Part shown: positions 1 to 6,061 of the stretch, one piece after another | Layout of the letters: every line of letters starts with the position of its first letter | How positions within the stretch are numbered: the stretch's first letter is position 1 | From: Acidimicrobiales bacterium | GTDB taxonomy: Bacteria; Actinomycetota; Acidimicrobiia; Acidimicrobiales; Aldehydirespiratoraceae | Length of the DNA: 6,111 nt | NCBI GenBank assembly: GCA_021604885.1 | Contig: BQJV01000215.1 | Location: forward strand, 1 to 6,111 | Direction: 5' to 3' | The notes under the pieces: model-generated | Database searches by the model: none | The model's input: only the letters and a program-made list of their open reading frames with translations | Told to the model about the DNA's origin: nothing | Program-made: the position numbers and the translations under genes

Positions 1-198
1 TGCCCCGGCTACATCGACACACCGCTGCTTCCGCAGGGTGACGGGCTCACCGAGGTGTACACCGACGGTCAGCCGATGGGCCGGCTCGGCCGACCCGAAG
101 AGGTCGCCGGTGCGGTGCGGTTCCTGCTCTCCGACGACGCGTCGTACATCACCGGGACCCAGCTGGTGGTCGACGGCGGTTCCACCTGTGTCGACTGA
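1..198 (+). CDS. Short-chain dehydrogenase/reductase (SDR), C-terminal part only
   Basis: Partial gene, cut by the left window edge; 65 codons are visible, reading in frame from base 1 to TGA at 196-198. The translation begins CPGYIDTPLL, the PG-x-x-x-T element that follows the catalytic Tyr/Lys region in classical SDRs. It continues with GRLGRPEEVAGAVRFLLSDD and ends ITGTQLVVDGGST, the standard last helix and strand of classical SDR oxidoreductases. These enzymes are cytoplasmic NAD(P)-dependent alcohol or ketone oxidoreductases. The Rossmann fold and catalytic residues lie outside the window, so the substrate cannot be deduced. The galK start codon lies inside its last codons, so it is probably cotranscribed with galK and melA. 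A sugar dehydrogenase would fit that context, but this is inference. Family assignment is firm; function is open. Confidence 0.9.
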   Translation, partial: CPGYIDTPLLPQGDGLTEVYTDGQPMGRLGRPEEVAGAVRFLLSDDASYITGTQLVVDGGSTCVD

Positions 199-1330
199 CG
201 GGGGCGACGCGCGCGCCCGGGCGATCGCCGCGCACCGTGAGGCGTGGGGCGAGCCCGAAACGATCGTGCGGGCGCCCGGCCGGGTCAACCTGATCGGCGA
301 ACACACGGACTACAACGACGGCTTCGTCCTCCCGATGGCCCTGCCGTTCGACACGGTGATCGCCGTGAGCGAGGCGCCGGGCGGCACAGCGGGCGAGATC
401 CGGTCCGAAGGCTTCGGCCGATTCGAGATCGACGGGGACGTGCCGGACTGGGCCGTCTACATCCAGGCCATGCGCGACGTGATGCGGGAGGCCGGCATCG
501 AGGCCCCTGCCTGGCGGGGCGCGATCGCGACGGACATCCCGACGGGCGCGAGCTTGTCGTCATCCGCCGCCGTGGAGGTGGCGACCGGGCTCGCAATCGC
601 GGCGCAGGCCGGCGCCGCGGTGGACGGTGTGGCGATCGCCCGCTTCGGGCAGGAGGTGGAGACGCGGTTGCTCGGGGTGCCGACGGGCATCATGGACCAG
701 TTGATCTCCGCCACCGCGTCGGCCGGCTCGGCCAGCCTGATCGATTGCCGGTCGTTGGCGACGACCTCACTTCCCGTCCCGCCGAACACGACGGTGGTCG
801 TGATGGACACGATGACGCGCCGAGAGCTCGTGGACAGCGAGTTCGCCGCTCGCGCGGCGACGTGTCTGCGAGCGGCCGACCTCCTCGGCGTCGACGCCCT
901 CCGCGACATCGCCGACGTGGCGGACCTCGCGCCGCTCGAGACGAAGCATCCCCTGGAGTGGCGGCGGGCGGCCCATGTCGTCAGTGAGAACGAACGCACG
1001 CTGGCGGCGGCCGAGGCGCTGGGGTCGGGTGAGGCCGTGGCGTTCGGGGCGTTGATGAACGAGTCACACGACAGCCTGCGCGATCGCTACGAGGTGTCGA
1101 GCCCAGCGCTCGACCGGATCGTCGACATCGCCCGTGGTGGCCCGGGTTGCCTGGGCGCGCGGATGACGGGCGGCGGGTTCGCCGGATGCGCGGTGGCGCT
1201 CGTCCGGTCCGAGGACGTCGACGCGTTCGTGCGCCACGTGGCCGACGGGTACGAGACCTGGTCGGGCGACGCACCACGTCTCTGGCCCGGCGTTGCTGCA
1301 GCCGGTGCCTCGGTGGAGACTCTGGCATGA
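188..1330 (+). CDS. galK: Galactokinase (GHMP kinase family)
   Basis: Encodes 380 aa, the usual galactokinase length (about 380-390). It phosphorylates D-galactose with ATP to galactose 1-phosphate, the entry step of the Leloir pathway, in the cytoplasm. Signature GRVNLIGEHTDYN is at residues 31-43, with the expected transition-state Arg32 and sugar-binding Glu38, His39 and Asp41. GHMP ATP-binding motif 2, PTGASLSSSAAVE, is at 118-130. GIMDQ carries the catalytic Asp170, followed by LIDCRSL. The C-terminal GARMTGGGFAG is at 323-333. I chose GTG188 because it leaves the usual N-terminal length before the signature. An ATG at 38 in the same frame would add 50 residues that only read the dehydrogenase gene out of frame. 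The start overlaps the SDR stop by 11 bp and the stop overlaps melA by 4 bp, implying coupled translation. One oddity: the usual G-x-G-L-S-S-S of motif 2 is G-A-S-L-S-S-S here. Another GHMP sugar-1-kinase is possible but less likely beside melA. Confidence 0.93.
   Translation: MSTDGGDARARAIAAHREAWGEPETIVRAPGRVNLIGEHTDYNDGFVLPMALPFDTVIAVSEAPGGTAGEIRSEGFGRFEIDGDVPDWAVYIQAMRDVMREAGIEAPAWRGAIATDIPTGASLSSSAAVEVATGLAIAAQAGAAVDGVAIARFGQEVETRLLGVPTGIMDQLISATASAGSASLIDCRSLATTSLPVPPNTTVVVMDTMTRRELVDSEFAARAATCLRAADLLGVDALRDIADVADLAPLETKHPLEWRRAAHVVSENERTLAAAEALGSGEAVAFGALMNESHDSLRDRYEVSSPALDRIVDIARGGPGCLGARMTGGGFAGCAVALVRSEDVDAFVRHVADGYETWSGDAPRLWPGVAAAGASVETLA
1312..1318 (+). promoter_or_regulatory. 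Ribosome binding site for melA
   Basis: GGTGGAG, with the GGAG core at 1315-1318, lies 8 nt before ATG1327 and inside the galK coding end. It is the clearest Shine-Dalgarno-like sequence in the window and supports ATG1327 over an in-frame ATG at 1147, 180 bp inside galK. Confidence 0.65.
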
Positions 1331-2691
1331 CGAAGATCGCACTGGTCGGCGCGGGATCGACCGTGTTCGCCCGGAACCTGATGGGCGACATCCTCTCGTT
1401 CCCCGAGCTGGCCGACGCAACGATCTCGCTACACGACATCGACGGCGAGCGTTTGGCCACGAGCGAGCTCGTCGCCCACCGGATCGGCGCCACGCTCGAC
1501 ATCTCGCCGCGCATCGAGGCCACGACGGATCGACGAGCGGCGCTGGCGGACGCGGATCATGTGATCACGATGTTCCAGGTCGGCGGCTACGAGCCGGCGA
1601 CGGTGACGGACTTCGAGATCCCGAAGCGCTACGGGCTGCACCAGACGATCGGCGACACGCTCGGCATCGGCGGCATCATGCGGGGGCTGCGCACCATCCC
1701 GGTCCTGCTCGATGTCTGTCGGGACATGGAGGAGGTCTGCGGCGACGCGCTCCTGCTGAACTACGTCAACCCGATGGCGATGCTGTGCTGGGCGGTCGAC
1801 CGGGCCACGACGATCGACACAGTGGGGCTGTGTCACTCGGTGCAGCACACGGCCGAGCAGCTCGCCGGTGACCTCGACGTGCCGGTGGACGAGGTGCGCT
1901 ACCGCTGCGCCGGCATCAACCACATGGCCTTCTACCTCGAGTTCGAGCGCGAACTGGCCGACGGCAGTCGCACCGATCTGTATCCGGCGCTGCGGGCCCG
2001 CGTCGACGAGCCCGCGCCGGACCGGGGCGACCCGGGCCGCTCCGACGGCGGCGGCGCCTGGCCGCTGCCGGACGCGGTGCGCTACGAGATGTACAAGCGG
2101 CTCGGCTACTTCGTCACCGAGTCGAGCGAGCACTTCGCCGAGTACGTCCCCTGGTTCATCAAGGACGGGCGCAAGGACCTGATCGAACGCTTCGGCGTGC
2201 CGCTCGACGAGTACCCCCGCCGCTGCGAGCGCCAGATCGAGGGCTGGGAGAACCAGCGGGCCAAGCTCGAGGACCCGGACCGGCCGTTCCGGGTGCGGCG
2301 TTCGGCGGAGTACGGCTCGGAGATCATCCACTCGATGGAGACCGGCGAGCCACGGGTGATCTACGGCAACGTCCCGAACGACGGTCTGATCGACAACCTT
2401 CCCGCCGGCTGTTGCGTCGAGGTGCCGTGCGTCGTCGACGCGGATGGCGTGCAGCCGACCCCGGTCGGCACCCTGCCGCCCCAGCTCGCCGCGATGATGC
2501 AGACGAACATCAACGTGCAGTCGCTCACCGTCGAAGCCGTGCTCGAGGGCCGCCGCGACCATGTCGTCCACGCCGCGATGCTCGACCCCCACACCGCCGC
2601 CGAGCTCGACCTCGACCAGATCGAATCCCTCGTCGACGAGCTCATCACCGCCCACGGCGACCTCATCCCCCCCACCCTCCGGGCTTCTTAA
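1327..2691 (+). CDS. melA: Alpha-galactosidase, glycoside hydrolase family 4
   Basis: Encodes 454 aa, against about 450 for E. coli MelA, which it resembles along its whole length as far as I recall that sequence. GH4 enzymes hydrolyse glycosides by an NAD+-dependent oxidation/elimination mechanism with a divalent metal (typically Mn2+), rather than by two acidic residues. Visible: N-terminal Rossmann motif KIALVGAGST (3-12) with acidic LHDID after beta-2; FQVGGYEPATVTDFEIPKRYG; DTLGIGGIMRGLRTIP; NYVNPMAM with Asn145 and Asn148; metal-ligand Cys169-His170 in GLCHSVQ; His199 in CAGINHMAFYLE; GYFVTESSEHFAEY; YGNVPNDGLIDNLP; and DPHTAAELDLDQIESLVDEL near the end. The CHS rather than CHG-type motif and the ESSEHFAEY block favour alpha-galactosidase over the alpha-glucosidase or 6-phospho-beta-glucosidase branches. 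It follows galK with an ATGA overlap, so galactose released from melibiose- or raffinose-type sugars would be phosphorylated at once. No signal peptide is present, so the substrate must be imported; no transporter lies nearby. Confidence 0.93.
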   Translation: MTKIALVGAGSTVFARNLMGDILSFPELADATISLHDIDGERLATSELVAHRIGATLDISPRIEATTDRRAALADADHVITMFQVGGYEPATVTDFEIPKRYGLHQTIGDTLGIGGIMRGLRTIPVLLDVCRDMEEVCGDALLLNYVNPMAMLCWAVDRATTIDTVGLCHSVQHTAEQLAGDLDVPVDEVRYRCAGINHMAFYLEFERELADGSRTDLYPALRARVDEPAPDRGDPGRSDGGGAWPLPDAVRYEMYKRLGYFVTESSEHFAEYVPWFIKDGRKDLIERFGVPLDEYPRRCERQIEGWENQRAKLEDPDRPFRVRRSAEYGSEIIHSMETGEPRVIYGNVPNDGLIDNLPAGCCVEVPCVVDADGVQPTPVGTLPPQLAAMMQTNINVQSLTVEAVLEGRRDHVVHAAMLDPHTAAELDLDQIESLVDELITAHGDLIPPTLRAS

Positions 2692-2695
2692 CCCA

Positions 2696-2720
2696 GTTGT
2701 GGTCGTATCTCGACCACAAC
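2696..2720 (+). terminator. Hairpin just after melA, probable terminator
   Basis: Perfect 10-bp inverted repeat: GTTGTGGTCG (2696-2705) and CGACCACAAC (2711-2720), with loop TATCT. It begins 5 nt after the melA stop, where the end of the SDR-galK-melA unit would be. No T-run follows, so it is not a textbook intrinsic terminator; such tail-less hairpins are often proposed as terminators or 3'-end stabilisers in GC-rich actinobacteria. A regulator-binding palindrome is the alternative. Confidence 0.55.
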
Positions 2721-2723
2721 CCA

Positions 2724-2795
2724 ACGCGGATCGCAGGGGTGGGACGCGGATCGATTGGGTCGCCCGATTGGCGTCGGGCGATTTGAACGCGGATC
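2724..2795 (+). repeat. Three direct copies of ACGCGGATC
   Basis: Exact nonamer ACGCGGATC at 2724-2732, 2744-2752 and 2787-2795. The first and third are preceded by A and the second by G; the first two are followed by G. The start-to-start spacings are 20 and 43 bp. They fill the 113-bp gap before the acyl-CoA synthetase, and the third touches the proposed -10 element. They could be binding sites for a regulator. Chance in GC-rich DNA is a weaker explanation for three exact copies in 72 bp, but it is not excluded. Confidence 0.5.
2760..2781. promoter_or_regulatory. Inverted repeat, candidate operator overlapping a -35 box
   Basis: Perfect 8-bp arms TCGCCCGA (2760-2767) and TCGGGCGA (2774-2781) flank the six bases TTGGCG. 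The size and symmetry suit a dimeric helix-turn-helix repressor such as a TetR-family protein, a family that often controls fatty-acyl-CoA genes. It could also fold as a hairpin; it is followed by TTT (2782-2784), so a second weak terminator for the melA unit is possible. Confidence 0.45.
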
Positions 2796-2797
2796 AT
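2768..2797 (+). promoter_or_regulatory. Candidate promoter for the acyl-CoA synthetase gene
   Basis: TTGGCG (2768-2773) matches the -35 consensus TTGACA at 4 of 6 bases. GATCAT (2792-2797) matches TATAAT at 4 of 6 after an 18-bp spacer. Seven bases then separate the -10 from ATG2805, which would put the transcription start at or next to the A of the start codon. No Shine-Dalgarno sequence precedes this ATG, which fits a leaderless mRNA, a common arrangement in actinobacteria. The matches are modest, so this is a hypothesis. Confidence 0.4.
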
Positions 2798-2804
2798 CTG
2801 CGCC

Positions 2805-4367
2805 ATGGCCAACACCGACGTCACCGGATTCTGGAAGATCGCCGAGGCGGATCCCGACCATCTCGCCCTGATCGACCCCGACTACAACGAGATGACGTAC
2901 GGCGAACTCGCCGCGCTCACCAACAAGATCGTGCACGGGCTCCGGGCGGCGGGGCTGCAGCGCGGCGATCAGGTCACCACCGTGCTGCCGAACAGCTTCG
3001 AGCAGGTTGCGGTGTGCCTCGCCGCGTTCCAGGGCGGCTTCTACGTCACGACGGTGAACTGGCATCTGGTGGGACCGGAGATCAGCTACATCGTCAACGA
3101 CTCCGAGACCAAGGCGTTGATCGTCAGCGAGCGGTTCGCCGACGAGGCCGAGCGGGTGCTCGAGGACTGTGTGACGCCGGAGGCCAACCGGTTCTGCGTC
3201 GGCGACGTGAAGGGGTTCCGACCGTTCGCCGATCTGATCGACGGGCAGTCGGGGGAGCGGCCCGACGACCTGAGTCCGGGCAGCTACATGTTCTACACGT
3301 CGGGGACCACGGGCCGTCCGAAGGGCGTTCGGCGAGGGCTGCCCGAGGGTGACGTGGACGAGACCGCGGCCGGATCGGGCATGTTCCTGATGCTGTTCGG
3401 GACGATGCCGCACGACGACAATGTGCAGATCACCCAGGCGCCGACGTATCACACCGCTGTCAACAACTGGACCACGATGAGCCTGCACATGGGGCACACC
3501 GTCGTCCTCATGGATCGCTGGACGCCGGAGGGCCTGCTCGAACGGATCGAGCGCTGCAAGGTGACCCACTCGCACATGGTGCCGACCATGTTCAACCGCC
3601 TCCTGCAGCTCCCAGAGGAGGTGCGGGCGAAGTACGACGTGTCCTCGCTGCGCCGGATGGTGCACGCCGCGGCGCCGTGTCCGGTCGAGACGAAGAAGAA
3701 GATGATCGAGTGGTGGGGCGACTCGATCTGGGAGTACTACGCGGCGACCGAGGGCGGCGGCACCGTCGTCGGCCCCGAGGACTGGATGAAGAAGCCCGGC
3801 ACCGTGGGCGCGCCGTGGCCCGGCGCCGAGGTCATCTGTGTGGACGAGGACGGCAACGACGTACCGACGTTCGAGTCCGGCACCGTCTACATGAAGATGC
3901 CGGGCAACGCCTTCGAGTACAAGGGCGACAAGGACAAGACCGAGAAGTCACGGCTGCGCGGGTTCTTCACCGTCGGCGACATCGGCTATCTCGATGACGA
4001 CGGCTACCTGTTCCTCAACGACCGGGCCAACGACATGATCATCGCCGGCGGTGTGAACATCTATCCCGCCGAGATCGAGGGCGCGATGGTGCAACACGAG
4101 GCGGTCGGCGACGTCGCGGTCTTCGGCATCCCCAACGAGGACATGGGCGAGGAGATCAAGGCTGTCGTCGAGCTGCGTGAGGGCTGGGAGCCCACGGAGG
4201 AGACGACGGCCACGATCATGGACTGGCTGCGGGGCCAGGTCGCCAAGCAGAAGCTGCCCCACTCGGTCGACTACACCACCGAGATGCCCCGCGATCCGAA
4301 CGGCAAGCTCTACAAGCGCCGTCTCAAGGACCCGTATTGGGAAGGGCGCGAGGGCAACATCGTCTGA
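2805..4367 (+). CDS. AMP-forming acyl-CoA synthetase (fatty-acid-CoA ligase-like)
   Basis: Encodes 520 aa, within the usual 500-560 of the family. It activates a carboxylic acid with ATP to an acyl-adenylate and then transfers it to CoA; it is cytoplasmic and has no signal or membrane segment. ANL-superfamily motifs occur in order: P-loop A3 TSGTTGRPKG (165-174); A5 YYAATEGGG starting at 311, with Glu316; A7 VGDIGYLDDDGY with Asp392 binding the ribose; A8 hinge NDRANDMIIAGGVNIYPAEIE (Arg407); and A10 DPNGKLYKR with catalytic Lys501. All key residues are present, so it should be active. The N-terminal part (MTYGELAALTNKIVHGLRAAGLQRGDQV) is typical. The ATG is the first one in frame and fits the family start. 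The P-loop followed by V-R-R resembles FadD-type ligases of actinobacteria, but the acid substrate (fatty, aromatic or sterol side chain) cannot be read. It stands alone between a structured upstream gap and a convergent palindrome, so it is probably monocistronic. It has no evident link to galactose use. Confidence 0.93.
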   Translation: MANTDVTGFWKIAEADPDHLALIDPDYNEMTYGELAALTNKIVHGLRAAGLQRGDQVTTVLPNSFEQVAVCLAAFQGGFYVTTVNWHLVGPEISYIVNDSETKALIVSERFADEAERVLEDCVTPEANRFCVGDVKGFRPFADLIDGQSGERPDDLSPGSYMFYTSGTTGRPKGVRRGLPEGDVDETAAGSGMFLMLFGTMPHDDNVQITQAPTYHTAVNNWTTMSLHMGHTVVLMDRWTPEGLLERIERCKVTHSHMVPTMFNRLLQLPEEVRAKYDVSSLRRMVHAAAPCPVETKKKMIEWWGDSIWEYYAATEGGGTVVGPEDWMKKPGTVGAPWPGAEVICVDEDGNDVPTFESGTVYMKMPGNAFEYKGDKDKTEKSRLRGFFTVGDIGYLDDDGYLFLNDRANDMIIAGGVNIYPAEIEGAMVQHEAVGDVAVFGIPNEDMGEEIKAVVELREGWEPTEETTATIMDWLRGQVAKQKLPHSVDYTTEMPRDPNGKLYKRRLKDPYWEGREGNIV

Positions 4368-4373
4368 CCGCTA

Positions 4374-4396
4374 CAACTGGGGTCAGACCCCAGTTG
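4374..4396. terminator. Palindrome at the convergent gene junction, probable bidirectional terminator
   Basis: Near-perfect palindrome with 11-base arms CAACTGGGGTC (4374-4384) and GACCCCAGTTG (4386-4396) around one base. As a hairpin it is a 9-bp, GC-rich stem with loop TCAGA. It starts 7 nt after the acyl-CoA synthetase stop and can act in both orientations. The minus-strand permease TGA (4385-4383) lies in the loop, so one arm codes the last residues of the permease. No T-run follows on either side, so termination by the hairpin alone is unproven. Confidence 0.6.
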
Positions 4397-5711
4397 AAGC
4401 GCGTGGGCGGGCCTTCGTGGCGAGCCAGGCGAGGGCCACGATCAGCATGAGCGCGCCGAGGCGAAGCCACTCGGCGGCGCTGCTCGTGGCCAGTTGGTGG
4501 GTCAGTAATGTGGCAGCGGCCAGCGCGGCGGCGGGGGCGACCACGCGCGGGGCGCGGTAGGCGGCCTCGGCCTCCGGGCGGCTGCGCGTCGTCGCCGCGG
4601 CCGCGTTGACGCCGACGAGCACGCTCAGCAGCAATGTGACGGCCGCGGTGGCGAGATCCTCCACGGCGCCGGTGGTCGCGAGGACTGCGGCCAGCGCCGC
4701 GACGAGCAGCGACGCGGTGACCGGCGTCCGCCACGACGAATGAACACGGGCGAGGGGACGGGGCAGACTGCCGTCCGTCGCCATGCCGTAGACGAGGCGC
4801 GAGGCGGCGACGAGTGCGAACAGCGACGTGTTGGTGACGGCCACCAGCGCCACGAGCGCGAACCAGCGCGTCGAGATGGCCAGGGGCCCGGTGGACACGA
4901 CCTCGAGAAGTGGCCCGTCGGAAGCAGCGAGCACTGCCGGATCCACGGTCGTCGTCGCGACGAGAACGACGGCCAGGTAGAGCACCGACGCGATCACGAC
5001 GGCGCCGAAGAGCACGCGGGGGAACACCCGGCGAACGTCGGGCACCTCCTCGGAGAGGTGGACGGCATCCTCGAAGCCGAGGAACGCGAAGAACGCCAGA
5101 GCGGTCGCGGTGAGCAGTGCGTCGGGACCGACGGAGCTGAAGTCCGTGATCCTGCCGGCGTCCCCGCCGCCGTCGACGATGGCCGCCCCGCCGATCACCA
5201 GGACGAGAACGAGTCCGCCGATCTCGACGAGGGTCATTCCCACGTTCACCTTGGCGGACAGCTCGATCCCGCGGATGCTCACGACGGTGAGCACGGCGAG
5301 CAGCCCGAGGGAGACCGCGACAACCGGCAGGTCGACGAACTCGGCGAGATAGTCACCGGCGAAGGCGCGGGTTGTGGTTGCCGCTGTCGCCAACGAACTC
5401 AGCATCACGGCCATGCCGACGACGAAGGTCAGCCCTCGGCGGCCGAAGGCCTCGTTGGCGTAGAGCGCCGAGCCGGCCGACCCGGGGAACCGTGTCACCA
5501 GCTCGGCGTAGGACGCGGCGGAGGCGGCTGCGATCGCGAACGCCAGCGTGAACCCGAGCCATGCGGCGCCGTCGAGCTCGCCGGCGACTTCGCCGACCAG
5601 GATGTAGATGCCCGCCCCCAGGATGTCGCCGACCACGAGCAGGAGCAGCAGCGGCGCGGTGATGGTCTTGGCGAGGCTCGCCCCGGATCCGTGGGACTCC
5701 GGCCCGCTCAT
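4383..5711 (-). CDS. APC-superfamily amino-acid permease
   Basis: Encodes 442 aa with about 12 hydrophobic segments (roughly residues 20-39, 47-67, 92-112, 127-145, 158-178, 198-214, 234-254, 281-304, 331-349, 352-372, 389-406, 415-431), the APC layout. Family marks: GDILGAGIY in the broken helix TM1 (28-36), SYAELVTRFPGSAGSALY after TM2 (67-84), FFAFLGFEDAVHLSEEVPD in TM6 and the following loop (207-225), and SRLVYGMATDGSLP after TM8 (304-317). Such proteins carry amino acids or related amines across the inner membrane by proton symport or exchange; the substrate is not readable. I chose ATG at 5711-5709 because it overlaps the upstream TGA by 4 bp and opens directly into a short polar N-terminus. 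An in-frame ATG at 5855 would add 48 Arg-rich residues that are a shadow of the upstream gene. It is the last gene of a minus-strand operon, probably translationally coupled; its 3' end forms part of the terminator palindrome. Confidence 0.92.
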   Translation of the reverse strand: MSGPESHGSGASLAKTITAPLLLLLVVGDILGAGIYILVGEVAGELDGAAWLGFTLAFAIAAASAASYAELVTRFPGSAGSALYANEAFGRRGLTFVVGMAVMLSSLATAATTTRAFAGDYLAEFVDLPVVAVSLGLLAVLTVVSIRGIELSAKVNVGMTLVEIGGLVLVLVIGGAAIVDGGGDAGRITDFSSVGPDALLTATALAFFAFLGFEDAVHLSEEVPDVRRVFPRVLFGAVVIASVLYLAVVLVATTTVDPAVLAASDGPLLEVVSTGPLAISTRWFALVALVAVTNTSLFALVAASRLVYGMATDGSLPRPLARVHSSWRTPVTASLLVAALAAVLATTGAVEDLATAAVTLLLSVLVGVNAAAATTRSRPEAEAAYRAPRVVAPAAALAAATLLTHQLATSSAAEWLRLGALMLIVALAWLATKARPRASTGV

Positions 5712-6052
5712 TCGGCTTCGGGGTCCGTCTCGTAGATCCAGGCTCGCACGACGGTGCCTGTCTCGAGGGTGACGTCGACCTCGAGACGGCGGTAACCGGA
5801 TCCCTCGAAGTCGTCGATCTCGCGCCAGTGCTTGTCGAGCACACCCGCGTCGCACGTGAGCACGGCGATCGGTACCGGCGGCGCGGCGGGATCAGCGGTG
5901 AAGCCCGGGTACCCCTCGGCCGGACCGAAGCCGATCGGGTACGTCCAACCGGCCACCGTGCCCGCACCCCACTCCCCACGGATCGGGCGAACGACCCAGT
6001 GGTTGTCCTCGCCCGGCATGAGCGTGCCGTAGGTGGCCAGGTGCTCGGTCAC
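5708..6052 (-). CDS. Gamma-glutamylcyclotransferase-like (AIG2/GGCT fold) protein
   Basis: Encodes 114 aa, the size of small AIG2-like/GGACT proteins. Characteristic YGTLMPGE is at 8-15 (the family's YGSL..G cavity loop). IDDFEGSGYRRLEV (79-92) carries Glu83 at the place of the general acid/base, with the usual Tyr-Arg following. It ends with the strand VRAWIYET. Known members release 5-oxoproline from gamma-glutamyl amines, gamma-glutamyl amino acids or glutathione-type peptides; many bacterial members are uncharacterised. The start is GTG at 6052-6050: the only nearby ATG is Met12, which would remove the YGTL motif. Only 9 nt separate it from the upstream stop, with a weak GACGG as possible ribosome site, and its TGA overlaps the permease ATG. 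The pairing suggests processing of a gamma-glutamyl compound linked to amino-acid movement, which is inference. Fold assignment is good; substrate is unknown. Confidence 0.85.
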   Translation of the reverse strand: MTEHLATYGTLMPGEDNHWVVRPIRGEWGAGTVAGWTYPIGFGPAEGYPGFTADPAAPPVPIAVLTCDAGVLDKHWREIDDFEGSGYRRLEVDVTLETGTVVRAWIYETDPEAE

Positions 6053-6061
6053 ACCGTCGTT

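Noticed and set aside
38..187. N-terminal extension of galactokinase from the ATG at 38
   Set aside because: This stretch is coding for the SDR in another frame, and the extension has no similarity to galactokinases; GTG188 gives the normal length.
1429..2724. 431-codon open frame on the minus strand across melA
   Set aside because: It lies antisense to a gene with a full set of GH4 motifs. Its translation is rich in Val, Arg, Asp and His with no recognisable domain, as expected for the reverse frame of GC-rich coding DNA.
2692..2804. Possible small gene or riboswitch in the melA to acyl-CoA synthetase gap
   Set aside because: I saw no ribosome site with a credible short coding frame and no recognisable riboswitch core; simple inverted and direct repeats explain the structure.
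2688..3665. 325-codon open frame on the minus strand across the acyl-CoA synthetase
   Set aside because: Antisense shadow of a well-supported gene; His/Arg/Val-rich with no motif.
4740..5735. 331-codon open frame on the plus strand across the permease
   Set aside because: Extremely Gly/Glu/Arg/Asp-rich, low-complexity translation opposite a clear 12-TM protein; a coding shadow.
5712..5855. N-terminal extension of the permease to 5855
   Set aside because: The added 48 residues are Arg-rich and overlap the cyclotransferase-like gene out of frame; ATG5711 with the 4-bp overlap is better.
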